A stretch of DNA of 64,000 nucleotides from Spongospora subterranea f. sp. subterranea (lineage: Eukaryota > Endomyxa: Phytomyxea > Phytomyxea > Plasmodiophorida). The stretch spans positions 1 through 64,000 of the forward strand of contig JAUGWO010000167.1 in assembly GCA_049724395.1 (NCBI GenBank), read 5' to 3'. The notes under the pieces are model-generated. The model searched no databases and was not told the DNA's origin. It was given only the letters and a program-made list of their open reading frames with translations. Below, piece after piece: positions 10,330-21,429 of this stretch. The position numbers were made by a program, and so were the translations under genes. Position 1 is the first letter of the stretch; every line of letters begins with the position of its first letter.

Positions 10330-12985
10330 TATCGGGTAGAAAAGCACATTTATATTACAATAGTCCCAGGTCGTTCCACGTCAATAACCTTGGAGTAAAA
10401 GCCAAAGTATTCCATAGGTCACAGCACCACTCCAACCGATCAACATCAATCGACATCAATCGAGCGTGAGTTGTCTACCTAGTTCATAAGGGAGGAGGAG
10501 GTGTTGAATCCACATATGTATCTCGCCCAATGTTGGCCAGAATCCAACGGAAAAATGACGGAATTCTAGAGAAAAAATTGATATGAATACAAGAGAAGAA
10601 TAACACTTGAGAAAAAACAACCCTTAAGTCCATCAGGTTTATTGATACCTTGTTTGTTGAGTAATTGGATTCTCAACAAATTATCTAACCTTGAAATGGC
10701 AAACGATTATATGGACATTTACCATCTTGCGTTTTGCTTGGTCCTGGACAGCATTTGAATCCGAACTTGTAGTAATGTAGTGATTCTCCCCATCTGCCAA
10801 CAAATTCATCAACAAGCCCATTGCAATGATAAAAAAAACAATTGTTGATAGGACGAATGCATTCTCTGACCAACGTGGTCAAATCCGGATGAGGCGATCT
10901 TTTTGATTTTGGCCTCTCGTGATCAAACTGTTGGAGAATTTTGAACAACACTGGGAGGAGGTCTCGGGTTGATGTAAAGCGAAGACCATGTCTTGCTTCA
11001 ATATCAAATGGTGGGTAGTCCCTTCCGCAAGGATCGTTCATAATGCCCTGACATTTCCGCTCGCTGAATTGGGAATGCGCGAATTTAGTGCCCCATGTTC
11101 GAAGCCACTTATTTATATTTTTGTCACAGTGATGAACAAAGCACCCCCAGATGGGGTTCCGAAGACAGGTTATAATATCTTTGGTGATCCTTTTGAGTCG
11201 CGGGGTCACTTAATCGGTATATCTCGTTGAATTTCAAAAACAAACCAAGTTTGTGTTGTGAGGTTTTTGACGTTGAAATAGCTTCTTTAAGATCTTTGAG
11301 ATTTACTAAACCGGAGTCTTCGTGTCTGAAAGCACAAATGTTCATCAGTTTTTCTCAAAAAATGCGAATGAAAACAAGTACTTAGGGTGTTGGAAGATTT
11401 TCATCCTCTGAGAGGCACAGGTGTCAAGATGTGATCCAGGACCGGGGCACCATTTGTCTCCAAAATACTTGTGACAAAAACGCGGGCCCCAACGTGTCTG
11501 GAACAGGTCCACGTCTTTGCCCCAGCAGTTCACAAGACATCGAAGAACGGGGATACAGGAGCGATGGAGAAAAACTTTCACCTGAGGATCAATACCGATG
11601 AGCGATCTTGTGCAAGAGACCAGTTTCAAAACAAAATTCGAAATGAGGATCAGTTTTTGCAGGGTGTTGGCTGCCTTGGCAATTAGCCTAGGATGAGGAA
11701 CACCGATGTTCTTTTGTTTGACCTGAACGGTATCCGGCCCCGACTTTCCGAGCAACTGAAGCTTCATCATGTGTTCCGACATGGCGAAACTGTTGTATAA
11801 CTTGACCTGTTCTTGATTCGTCTCCTTTCCCTAAGCAGACGATACCGTTTGTGATCATCAGATCCCACACAGAGCGGGAACCAGAGTTCTGACCAGAAAC
11901 ACACAGAGACTCCCATAATCTTTGACCTCATCCAGGTCCCAGTTTAGGGGCGGACAATGCTTTTTCAATCCCAACGCATTATCAAAATGATCAATTGTTT
12001 GAGTTTGCTCCGGAAATCCATCCTAGTACGCCCATAAGCAGATATTGGTAAACACGATTTTCAGCAATCTCTTACTGGCACGAAATTCTCATGAACGTCA
12101 TCAAGCTGGTTTCTCGAAGTGACGGTATTTTCGATGCGGAAATTTGAAGTTTCGCCCTGTACGCTTTCAATTGACTGTTGATCATCAATACGGGATGCAT
12201 CACGGTTTGAACTCGTGCTCGGGTTCTGATCCTAAGAAGAACTCAGCAAACCGAAACACAATTTGGACATGAACTGAACGGCTAAATTTTTGGAAGAACT
12301 GCCAAACTGGTGGACGTTTCTGTTATCGGGCAAGAAATTTTCTAGAAAGTCATTTGACGGCAAAATTTCCAACTCGATGGGAATTCGATTCGGATCGATG
12401 AGGCAATCGAGGTTCTCGCCCTCTTGGCTCAACTGTTGAGAATCGATACTGATATGGGACGAGTCGATTGTCGAACCTGGGCTCGAGTCCCATTTCTAAA
12501 AACGCACTTAACAAGCCGAATCTCCATTTGAAAATGAAGTGAAGGGCTACATTCATATAAAAACTTTCACCAAACGGGTCGACACGATTGATAGTGGAAA
12601 CCTCAAACTCCAACAAGGGATTGCCTTCCAGCCAATTTGGCTCCCAAGTCGAATATTCGAAAACTGTAAAGGAAAAATCGTCATGGTGCATTGGCCACTC
12701 CTGGATCGGCGACATGGTGTCCTGCAAGGACCAATGATCTCAGAATCTACTCAATTCTTTGGAGCGACATTCCGCCACCCATACCGAGAAAGTCGAGGAG
12801 GCGATTCTTGTGGCGGCATTGGCCTGATCTGAGCCAAGCGGTTCGCCCCAACCGTGCCCAGTTTCGGTTGTCACAGATCGAGTCGGTCTGGTCGCCAAAA
12901 GCAGCAGTCCCAACAAGTTGAGGACACGCATTTGGAATGGCGCAACAGTGTATCTCAGTTGGCCAAAGATGAGTTGAGTGTCCGT
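10330..12985 (-). repeat. right arm of 2.6 kb inverted duplication (carries copy B)
   Basis: Reverse complement of the left arm at 3975-6550, with substitutions and small indels throughout, so the duplication is not brand new. Both arms end inside similar sequence upstream of the signal-peptide exon and about 350 bp past the polyadenylation signal. Confidence 0.9.
10685..12931 (-). CDS. secreted Cys/Trp-Gly repeat protein, copy B
   Basis: Inverted twin of copy A. The start at 12931 gives MRVLNLLGLLLLATRPTRS, a signal peptide. The next exon carries SPIQEWPMHHDD and ends FGESFYMNVA. The third and fourth exons (about 12480-12250 and 12235-12105) are the duplicated N-terminal modules and, unlike in A, read cleanly in phase after their TTTTTAG and CTTAG acceptors. 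The exon ending near 11345 holds R1 and the exon 11345-10685 holds R2 and R3, with the paired Cys, RWG/KWG and Cys-x-Gly positions conserved. The R1 and R2-R3 exons are in different frames, as in A. Unknown function; probably extracellular. AATAAA on the minus strand lies 42 bp after the stop. Confidence 0.6.
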
Positions 12986-13056
12986 TACGGACTACTCGAC
13001 CACTTTAAGGGACTCGATCAAAAAACGGCGCTCCCTTGTGGGTGTCACAGTAAAAA

Positions 13057-13704
13057 TCAGATTACTACAGTAAGTACCTTTACGGCGGGTTTTTTTACGG
13101 TTTTCCTCATAAGAATCGGTTCGCCAAAACTGCGCGGCTCACTCAATCCCGACGGAGTCTGGCAACCAACCCCAACTGTCCCAGGCTGCGCCCGGAACGA
13201 GAAAAGGTTGATCACTTTCTGTGTTTCTTCAGAAAGACAGATGTCGCGTTGAGCCAGAAATTTCAGACGAAAGGAGGCCAGGCGTACTCGAACTTTGTTT
13301 CTAATGGCCGGACGATTGAGTTTACACCTTATGCAATTTTTAAAAGTTCTTCGTCCGATGAAATTGGGAATTCTCGAGTTCAACAAATCAAATATCTCAG
13401 ACACTTCGAGAAGCGAAACAGGAAACCGCTTTTTGGCAAAGCATTCGTAAAAAAGCGCCTCACGGACAGCTGTGTTCATAGGAGGCAAACCTAAATTGCG
13501 TTGACTCGCGGTCAATAATTGATGAATGTCACTTCTGAAAAAAACATAAAAGAACCCGTGGGCTTGAGAACGAAACCCGCCTGCAACAGACTGTGCTGCT
13601 GCTGCTGATCCGCCGTTGGAAGGATATTTTTTTGGACAATGTCCGCGCAGTTTTGAAAACAGTACAGAGACTGTACAGAGTTCCGAGTGATACTGTACAA
13701 ACAA
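13057..13704 (-). CDS. unrecognised protein-coding exon(s)
   Basis: An open frame of 215 codons. Its middle, starting QLLTASQRNLGLPPMNTAVR and rich in Leu, Phe and basic residues, looks like folded protein, not chance sequence. I do not recognise the family. It lies directly upstream of copy B and may be the 3' part of the same minus-strand gene as the exons at 14459-15495. A retroelement is unlikely: no protease, integrase or reverse-transcriptase motif is visible. The first 50 residues are low complexity (Ala, Ser, Gln) and may not be translated in this frame. Confidence 0.4.
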   Translation of the reverse strand: MFVQYHSELCTVSVLFSKLRGHCPKKYPSNGGSAAAAQSVAGGFRSQAHGFFYVFFRSDIHQLLTASQRNLGLPPMNTAVREALFYECFAKKRFPVSLLEVSEIFDLLNSRIPNFIGRRTFKNCIRCKLNRPAIRNKVRVRLASFRLKFLAQRDICLSEETQKVINLFSFRAQPGTVGVGCQTPSGLSEPRSFGEPILMRKTVKKPAVKVLTVVI

Positions 13705-13849
13705 AGTTCGGCGAAATACGGTGTAGACTGTAGAGTACGGTAGGTACAGTCGGCGATTGCACGTTCAGGACTATATTCCAGGCAAGCAACGAACTTGCCA
13801 GTGACTTATGCAGCCAGACTCTGCTGGCAGACACCAACTCTGAAGTCTC

Positions 13850-14330
13850 CGAATCGTTCATGGGCGACAACGATGCTGAAATGGAAGCGCTGAACGAGGT
13901 GAATGCTTTCTTTGTTGGATATTGTGATAACGTGCATTCACCATACCAAATATTTCTTGAAAAATAAATTATCCGAAAATATGCCCGTTTTACGAACAAT
14001 TTCATTTACTGGAGCTGGATGTTCTGTAGTTTTCAACGCCATTCACGAGAAGAATGATCACAGAAACCGCAAATTTAGGGCCCGAACCGACAGATCATAT
14101 TTAACTTAGGCAATTTATTAAAAATTGTTGAGCAATTTCCATTCCACCGTTTGTATATGAAATTGCCTGTGCAACGGGCATATTTCCTAAGTATTTCCTT
14201 TCCAAGGAAAATTTCTTCTCCTGAAAACGAATTTTCACCATACCCCAATAGGGTGTGCATCTCGGTATTCAGTGCTTCCATTTCAGCGTTCTCGTCGCCC
14301 AACGACGAGGACGCTTCAGATTCGGCGTTT
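13850..14330. repeat. inverted pair of about 150-bp paralogous segments
   Basis: About 13850-14005 (plus) and 14150-14330 (minus) are diverged inverted copies. Both translate to an acidic peptide with DNDAEMEALN or DENAEMEALN followed by an aromatic, Asn-rich stretch. The pair lies between the two blocks of unassigned minus-strand exons and may be a fold-back duplication of one of them. Confidence 0.65.
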
Positions 14331-14458
14331 GCAGGAATACACTGCTCAATGACCATCGCGGCAAAGATACCATTGTTTCAATAACATGCCTATGCGGATA
14401 TCAGAACAAAAGACTGGCTACATGATCTTGCTCAAACCTGGAAATTGCACCAACGCCG

Positions 14459-15495
14459 TTAGCCCGCAAACATGGCGACCCAGTTTTTGGGTCCCTGTTC
14501 TGCTCTACGTCGCTCAAGATTTCGAGCCAATGAGAGGCGTCTTCCAACTGAATGAAAAAATCGCAATCCTTTCTGGGGCGTTTCGACCAAACCATGGTTG
14601 GCTTCTTCAAGCACGGTCAAAACAGGCATTTTCTCCATAGCTTGCGCCATCTCAGAATCGGTGAGATCTTGCGTCATTTTCATTAGCTCCTGGACCGATG
14701 TCGGAATTGAGTCTACGAGGATGCAGGTCAGCCTTAGTTGTTCTGATGTCAAAGCCTGACAAACCGAAATTCAGCAACTGCTCTGTATCATTGTTTTTGT
14801 TTGCAACGGTTCCTAAAAAAACCATGACAGCTAAGTGACTACCGAGAAGACGAATTACCTTGAAAAAATGGACATTTACTGCCCGATCTGTGATCTGTCG
14901 TCAGAATTCCTTCAGCTCGACACGCGGAGCAATTTTTGTTGAAATGACCTTATCAAAGCCGATATGTTGCGCTCCTGTGAGGAACGGCCCCGCGATCCGT
15001 GTTCATCGTCGGTGGACGAAGCACGGCGTTGCTCAATAAACCATCGCCTCTAATAGGCATGATTGTAGTTGGAGGCCTGGCACGAAATTCCTTCGCAGCA
15101 TTGATAAAGTTGGATATTTGCAGCCGGAACTGTTTGTACAGTATTGTACAATCTTTGGATAAAATCGATGGCTTGTCGACAGTCGTTGTTCAATGTGCTC
15201 ACACGTACACTGCCGGATGAAGGGTATAGAATTTCGAAGCTGCGTCAATGACCGCTTCGGAGCTGCTGAATACTCGGTGAGAGTCAACTCGTTCAGGAGC
15301 AATGTAGGAATGCTGTAGAATCGATGCAGTCAAGCATGCTATCAATAAAGTACCGGAAACCATATCAAGCTGAGATATTGCTATTGCATAAGGCGGATGG
15401 TTTTCCAAAGTCCATCGCTGGTGGAGAATCTCGTCCTGACCGAAAAAAAAACACACAACAAAATTAGTGAAATTGAAGCCGAAAACCCATATCAA
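14459..15495 (-). CDS. unrecognised multi-exon gene
   Basis: Three minus-strand segments look coding. The segment 15495-15215 contains DEILHQRWTLENHPPYAIAI and a Ser/Ala-rich helix. The second, about 15140-14965, contains FINAAKEFRARPPTTIMPIR and is open in a frame without its own start codon, so it is probably an internal exon. The third, 14752-14459, contains SEQLRLTCILVDSIPTSVQE. Plausible GT-AG introns separate them. No family is recognised, and the first Met of the upstream segment may be intronic. The exons at 13057-14356 could belong to the same gene. A copia integrase fossil begins just upstream on the other strand. Confidence 0.4.
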
Positions 15496-15559
15496 CTATC
15501 TTACTCTGAAAGGATGTTGATTTTTGAATGACATTACTGCACACAATATGCCTGCACGG

Positions 15560-16150
15560 GATTCAAATGTTTGTGAAAAAAGCACAGCTACAGCTGAAAA
15601 CGCCGGCCACTTCCCCAAGGCAAGCAAATCTAAAACGACAAGACCACTAGAAATAGTTTCAACCGATATCAAAGGTCCCTACCCAACACCCGGAATTCAC
15701 GACAATGGGAGGTATATCATCACCTTTGTCGACCATCACACCCGCTTCTTACGCGTCAATTCTCTTAAACAAAAGCTCGAGGCATTGTCGACCCTTATGC
15801 GCTTCCAGCAAGAGTCGAACGTCGAAAACGGGACCAAGATCAGAATATTACAGAGTGACAATGCAGGAGAGTACTTATCGAACGAGTGCTGACAATATTA
15901 ATCTGATAACGGAATCTTCCATCGAACGAGTGTTGCGTACGATCCAGAACAGAGCGGCATCGCCGAGAGAATCAATCGGACCATAGACGAGGCATCGGAA
16001 AGCGCAAGGCACCACGCCGGTTTACCAATAGGCTATTGGACATTCGCGGTCGCAGCAGCCGTACATGTAATCATTCGCCGATCTCATTCATCACTTCCAG
16101 GGCATATAACACCTTTCGAGGCCTAGTACGGTAAGAAACCAGCTATCTCG
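15560..16150 (+). mobile_element. Ty1/copia integrase fossil
   Basis: The plus strand shows the integrase catalytic region: STDIKGPYP, then FVDHHTRFLRV, then ILQSDNAGEYLS, then GIAERINRTIDEA further on. No gag, reverse transcriptase or LTR is attached, so it is an isolated fragment. Broken. It abuts the rearranged repeat cassettes of copy C. Confidence 0.8.
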
Positions 16151-16745
16151 AGGATGTCTTGTGAACTGCTGGGGCAAAGACGTGGACCTGTTCCAGACAC
16201 GTTGGGGCCCGCGTTTGAAGGTCAAGTGTTTTGGAAACAAATTTTGCCCCGGTCCTAAATCCTCATTTCGAATTTTGTTTTGAAACTGGTCTCTTGCACA
16301 AGATCGCTCATCGGTATTGATCGTCAGGTGATTCGTTTTTTCAATCGCTCCTGTATCCCCGTCCTTCGATGTCTTGTGAACTGCTGGGGCAAAGACGTGG
16401 ACCTGTTCCAGACACGTTGGGGCCCGCGTTTGAAGGTCAAGTGTTTTGGAAACAAATTTTGCCCCGGTGCTAATTGCCAAGGCACCCTGCACCCTGCAAA
16501 AACTGATCCTCATTTCGAATTTTGTTTTGAAACTGGTCTCTTGCACAAGATCGCTCATCGGTATTGATCGTCAGGTGATTCGTTTTTTCAATCGCTCCTG
16601 GATCCCCGTCCTTCGATGTCTTTTGAACTGCTGGGGCAAAGCTTTGGAGATCCAACACGTTGGGGCCCGTTGTTCTGAAAGCACAAGTGTTTTGGAACAA
16701 ATTTTGCCCCGGTCTGAAAAATCACATCTTGACACCTGTGCCTCT
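16150..16745 (+). repeat. tandem R1 cassettes from the secreted family, inverted relative to copy C
   Basis: At least three plus-strand copies of the first Cys/Trp-Gly repeat segment follow one another at about 16152-16262, 16263-16475 and 16500-16720. Each contains CTGCTGGGGCAAAG and ACACGTTGGGGCCCG, or a decayed form. None carries R2 or R3. The third is the left arm of a near-perfect palindrome whose right arm is the R1 exon of copy C. Confidence 0.85.
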
Positions 16746-17027
16746 CAGAGGCACAGGTGTCAAGATGTGATTTAGGACCGGGGCAAAATTTGTTTCCAAA
16801 ACACTTGACCTTCAAACGCGGGCCCCAACGTGTCTGGAACAGGTCCACGTCTTTGCCCCAGCAGTTCACAAGACATCGAAGGACGGGGACGGGGACCAGG
16901 AGCCATGGAAACAACGAATCACCTGACGATCAATACCGATGAGCGATCTTGTGCAAGAGACCAGTTTCAAAACAAAATTCGAAATGAGGATCAGTTTTTG
17001 CAGGGTGCAGGGTGCCTTGGCAATTAG
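16470..17027. repeat. palindrome with about 275-bp arms centred near 16746
   Basis: The core 16721-16771 is a perfect inverted repeat around CTCTCAGAG. Outward, with a few indels and decay in the left arm, it continues to about 16470 and 17027, including a shared CACCCTGCACCCTGC direct duplication. There is essentially no spacer, so the arms could form a cruciform. It joins the plus-strand R1 cassettes to the minus-strand copy C. Confidence 0.9.
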
Positions 17028-18270
17028 CCTAGGATGAGGAACACCGATGTCCTTTTGTTTGACCTGAACGGTATCCGGCCCCAACTTTCCGAGCAACTGT
17101 AGCTTCATCATGTGTTCCGACATGGCGAAACTGTTGTATAACTTGACCTGTTCTTGATTCGTCTCCTTTCCCTAAGCAGACAATACCGTTTGTGATCATC
17201 AGATCCCACACAGAGCGGGGAAATAGAGTTCTGACCAGAAACACACAGAGACTCCCATAATCTTTGACCTCATCCAGGTCCCAGTTTAGGGGCGGACAAT
17301 GCTTTTTCAATCCCAACGCATTATCAAAATGATCAATTGTTTGAGTTTGCTCCGGAAATCCATCCTAGTACGCCCATAAGCAGATATTGGTAAACACGAT
17401 TTTCAGCAATCTCTTACTGGCACGAAATTCTCATGAACGTCATCAGGCTGGTTTCTCGAAGTGACGGTATTTTCGATGCGGAAATTTGAAGTTTTGCCCT
17501 GTACGCTTTCAATTGACTGTTGATCATCAATACGGGATGCATCACGGTTTGAACTCGTGCTCGAGTTCTGATCCTAAGAAGAACTCAGCAAACCAAAACA
17601 CAATTTGGACATGAACTGAACGGCTACATTTTTGGAAGAACTGCCAAACTGGTGGACGTTTCTGTTATCGTGCAAGAAATTCACGAGGTCATTTGACGGC
17701 AAAATTTCCGACTCGATGGGAATTCGATTCGGATCGATGAGGCAATCGAGGTTCTCGCCCTCTTGGCACAACTGTTGAGAATCGATACTGATATGGGACG
17801 CGTCGATTGTCGAACCTGGGCTCGAGTCCCATTTCTAAAAACGCACTTAGCAAGCCGAAACTCCATTTGAAAATGAAGTGAAGGGCTACATTCATACAAA
17901 AACTTTCACCAAACGGGTCGACACGATTGATAGTGGAATACTCCAACAAGGGATTGCCTTCCAGCCAATTTGACTCCCAAGTCGAATATTCGAAAACTGT
18001 AAAGGAAAAATCTGGGTCGTCATGGGGCATTGGCCACTCCTGGAACGGCGACATGGTGTCCTGCAAGGACCAATGATCTCAGAATCTACTCAATTCTTTG
18101 GAGCGACATTCCGCCATCCATACCGAGAAAGTCGAGGAGGCGATTCTTGTTTCGGCACTGGCCTGATCTGAGCCAAGCGGTTCGCCCCAACCATGCTCAC
18201 TTTCGGTTGTTTGAGATCGAGTCGGTCTGGTTGCCAAAAGCAGTAGTCCCAGCAAGTTGAGGACACGCAT
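16746..18270 (-). pseudogene. secreted Cys/Trp-Gly repeat protein, copy C (3'-truncated)
   Basis: Close relative of copies A and B. The start at 18270 gives MRVLNLLGLLLLATRPTRS, a signal peptide, and the following exons match copy B, including the two ISIDSQQ-type modules. The R1 exon (about 17160-16750) is present, but the last exon with R2 and R3 is absent: the sequence turns back on itself at the palindrome centre. The gene therefore lacks two of its three C-terminal repeats and its polyadenylation region, and is best called a truncated copy. A 335-bp foldback element sits 86 bp upstream of its start codon. Confidence 0.7.
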
Positions 18271-18355
18271 TTGGAATGGCGCAACAGTGTAGCTCAGTTG
18301 GCCAAAGATGATTTCAATGTCCGTCACGGAGTTCTCGACCACTTCCAAGGACTCG

Positions 18356-18690
18356 CGTGGTGATCTAGCGTGCGCAACCCACCTAACTCCGTCTCCGCTA
18401 CGCAAATATAGACACAATTCTGACTGACCCGTTTGATCTGTGATTAAATCTCTGTCTTTACCCACACGAAGCATAAAAATTGTGTCCAGAATGCTGGAAG
18501 TTGGTGCAAAGTGGCATCGCAGCCTGTAAACCTTATCAGGACACTCACGAAATCGAAGTCCACTGAAAATGTGGTAACTGAGACTTCAAAGCCCATTAAC
18601 TTTTCACAGATCAAACGGGTCAATCGGAATTGTGTCTATTTATGGGTAGCGGAGACGGAATTAGTTGGGCTGTGCACGCTGGATCACCAC
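18356..18690. mobile_element. 335-bp foldback/MITE-like element
   Basis: Long terminal inverted repeats of about 95 bp begin GTGGTGATC and share blocks such as CCGTCTCCGCTAC, TAGACACAATT and GACCCGTTTGATCTGTGA. ACTCG flanks the element on both sides (18351-18355 and 18691-18695). The paralogous site upstream of copy B reads GGGACTCGATCAAAAAA without the element, consistent with an empty site. There is no coding capacity. The superfamily is not assigned; a 5-bp target duplication is not distinctive. Confidence 0.7.
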
Positions 18691-18696
18691 ACTCGA

Positions 18697-19838
18697 CCAA
18701 AAAGAGAGTGCCAATCTTTTATTCCAGTCAATTCTGTACAACAGACTGGATCAAAATCACCAGACGCTGAGTCACAAATGGCCATATACCTTGCTTTCCG
18801 TCGAAAAGCAATGTTCCATTGCAATCAAAATCCGGCCTTGCGACAGCAGCCAAGAACATGACCTTGCTTTGGCAGCAACGTACTGGGTCTTCTTCTGTTG
18901 GAACAAAGTAATATCTTCGGGCATCCTGAGTTATATAAAACCATTTTTCATCCACGTGGATCTCGTCTGCCAGACTTATGATTTGAAGATGGTCCAAACA
19001 AAATCGGAACCTTTCTATCTTATTGACCGGGTAAAGCTTTGATTTCAACTTTTTGTGTGTTTTCTGAGCTCACCGTCCCTGAAACGGCGGAACAACGTTC
19101 CAATAGACATATTCATTGCTGTTGCCAATGTAGCCAATGTTCGGCGCTGTTTTAACGGCACCTCTCGAACCTTATCCTGGTCTTAAACACAGTTTTTTTC
19201 TCCCCACGTGTCCGTTTTTTCTTGACAGAACGTTCGTTTGATTGCCAGCTTTTACGCATTCCTTATGCCTGTTCCACACCCTTTCGATCGTACGCCGATT
19301 GATTTGCAGTTGATCAGATAGCCCTTTGATGGATCCGCGTTTCAATTTTCCGTTAACGCTTTCCATTAAAAGTTGTTCGTAAATCATCTGGCTGGCGTCA
19401 TTCGTCAAATTTGGCCTTGACCTTGAGGCGACTGAACTCTGTACTGGAGCCGCGGGATCGTCACCCTCCATATGCACAAATTCTGCATCGGAAGCACTGC
19501 TGAAAGCGTTTATTTCTTGCTGAGATTTTGCTCCCATGAAATGTCAATGTTGACAGGTTCATGACAATCGATTCCATTATGTTATGAGATCATTATCATC
19601 ACTGCTGCGTAAAGTTGTTCACTCACCAATTCTGTGATCGTTCCCCATAGACTATAGAGATTCAAATGTGCCGAGCTTTGGCGTAAAGGAATTCCATGTT
19701 CTCAATACACAAATCCATTGATTTGACGTATGCAACATTTCAAGGACAGAAAAAATATATATCCGTATTTGGAAAAAAATGAGATTTACTTCGGGTTTTT
19801 GAAGAAATCCGACACTTATTTTTGGAATGGATGGAGTA
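18697..19838 (-). mobile_element. mariner-like DNA transposon, truncated
   Basis: The minus strand encodes mariner-type transposase segments. The right end is a terminal repeat reading CTCCATCCATTCCAAAAAT inward, next to TA (19837-19838), closely resembling the Stowaway/mariner terminal consensus. The left terminal repeat is missing: the coding region stops next to the foldback element at about 18697. At least one frame change is present. Confidence 0.75.
18728..19537 (-). pseudogene. mariner-like transposase (broken)
   Basis: The N-terminal half (19537-19172) has LTNDASQMIYEQLL and GSIKGLSDQLQINRRTIERV, the helix-turn-helix typical of plant/protist mariner-like transposases. Further on, SIGTLFRRFRDGELRKHTK is visible in another frame near 19100. 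The catalytic start IHVDEKWFYITQDARRYYF and KVMFLAAVARPDFD appear at 18728-19048. The C-terminal Asp of the DDD/DDE triad is not present before the truncation. A non-functional transposon remnant. Confidence 0.75.
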
Positions 19839-19969
19839 TTTATCAACAATAACGGTTGGCTCCAGTCGCCGTTGAGGCAGGTGGCGCAGATACCCGCTCT
19901 TCTATATTTTCGTTGGAAATCCATACATTATTGTCAATATTATTAAGAGTCCCGACTCACTACCGATAT

Positions 19970-20900
19970 GCAGACATGGCAGAAGTACAGGAGACGGAGC
20001 CGTCCCTGACAGATTCAGAACTAGATGCTGCGATTACTCTCTTAGAGCGTCAAGCCAAGCTGAGGAAGCTGGCACAGCTAAAATTAAATGAAGCACATTC
20101 CACCGAGAAGAGCATCGAGGGTGACCTTGGGAAGAGTATTGGAGATTGCGATTGAATACACACACCAGTGTTCGACGGCAAGGACACAAATTTCCATTTC
20201 TGGCTGAAGAGCGCAGCGATTTACCTATATGGTAAGGGACTCGGCGAGATGGTCGGGATCGATAAGGCTGGCACACCACACGTACTGATCCCCTCACTGC
20301 AGTACCAACAGGAGTCTTTGCCAGCCTAGAGCATTAACACTGATTCGACTAAATATTATTCCAGATGACGTGGCAAGACTGACTAACATTCAGTCTTGCA
20401 ACACAGCAGCTCAACCCTGGCGATGTATCTACTCAGCTTACCATCGGTCAAGCCGTTCCCTCATCACCCAAGCTGTCCACTCCCTAATCTCAACAAGGCA
20501 AGGCGACGACGAGCCAAGCCGGGAGTATGCATCCAGACTGTCCAGTGCAGCATTGGTCCGAGTCGTCGTTCCAGAGAAGATGAACAAATTCTCGGATGAA
20601 TTTGAGGCGACGATCATGCTACTGGGAGTGAAGAAGAGGTTCAAGATCATCACAAGGCACAAGCATTATCATGCCCAGGAATCGGACACGCCCCTAAGCA
20701 CGGAGCGATTGACAGCGATGCTGATGGAAGAAGGGCGCTCCGAACCATCTCCATAATTAAGATCGGCATCGATAGCGGAGTTGACCGTTGAACTCAATGC
20801 ATTGAAAAGGCATCCATCGGTCAACGACACGGAAACGATTGTAAAATCCATCCAGGGAAACACCCTAATGCCAATTGTTTAACGCCAACACCCGCATATG
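19970..20900 (+). mobile_element. Ty1/copia-like gag fossil
   Basis: A start near 19976 opens MAEVQETEPSLTDSELDAAI. A later stretch with GDDEPSREYASRLSS and EMNKFSDEFEATIMLLGVKK-like spacing resembles copia gag. It is broken, and no pol region follows. A shared motif, ATAACGGTTGGC with GGCTCCAGTCGCC, occurs at about 19843-19872 and 21222-21254, on either side of the fossil, and may mark element ends or a duplicated target. The interval 20900-21430 has no gene I can support. Confidence 0.5.
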
Positions 20901-21429
20901 GCACCTCCAGGTTGGAGATATCATGACCCAATTACACCCAGCTAAATTTTCGCTTTACGACGTGCCGCCATAATCGGCACTATCTTTGGCTCCACCAGCA
21001 CGACATAACTCCTGCGACTGGACAATCGACAGCGCTTGCTCGCAACACATGGCGTCTGATCAGGGGAGCATCCAAAGTTATCAACCCGAACAATATGGCC
21101 CCTTCATATTCTAGATGATGGCTGATTTTTTAATGAGGCCAATGGATACGTGCAAGTTTATATGGTGTCGAAATTCGATGGGTATCACCGATAAACTGTC
21201 GAGGAAAACTGTAGATAATTATCAACCATAACGGTTGGCCGTTGGCTCCAGTCGCCTTTCGTCTATCTTTTTTTTTAAAAATCTGATCCATGGGTTTGAT
21301 GGCCCGTTCAACATGTCGTGAAATGCCATTGACATCTGTCTCATGATTTTTGGGAAGATTGTTCTACCCCTTTCTGTATATCTATTGTTTCTGCTTATGT
21401 GCCTGACCCATTACGTTTATGTTGACTGA

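Noticed and set aside
16091-16914. Separate genes in both directions in the R1 cassette region
   Set aside because: All the frames come from one repeated segment read on both strands; none has a start, signal peptide or complete repeat set.
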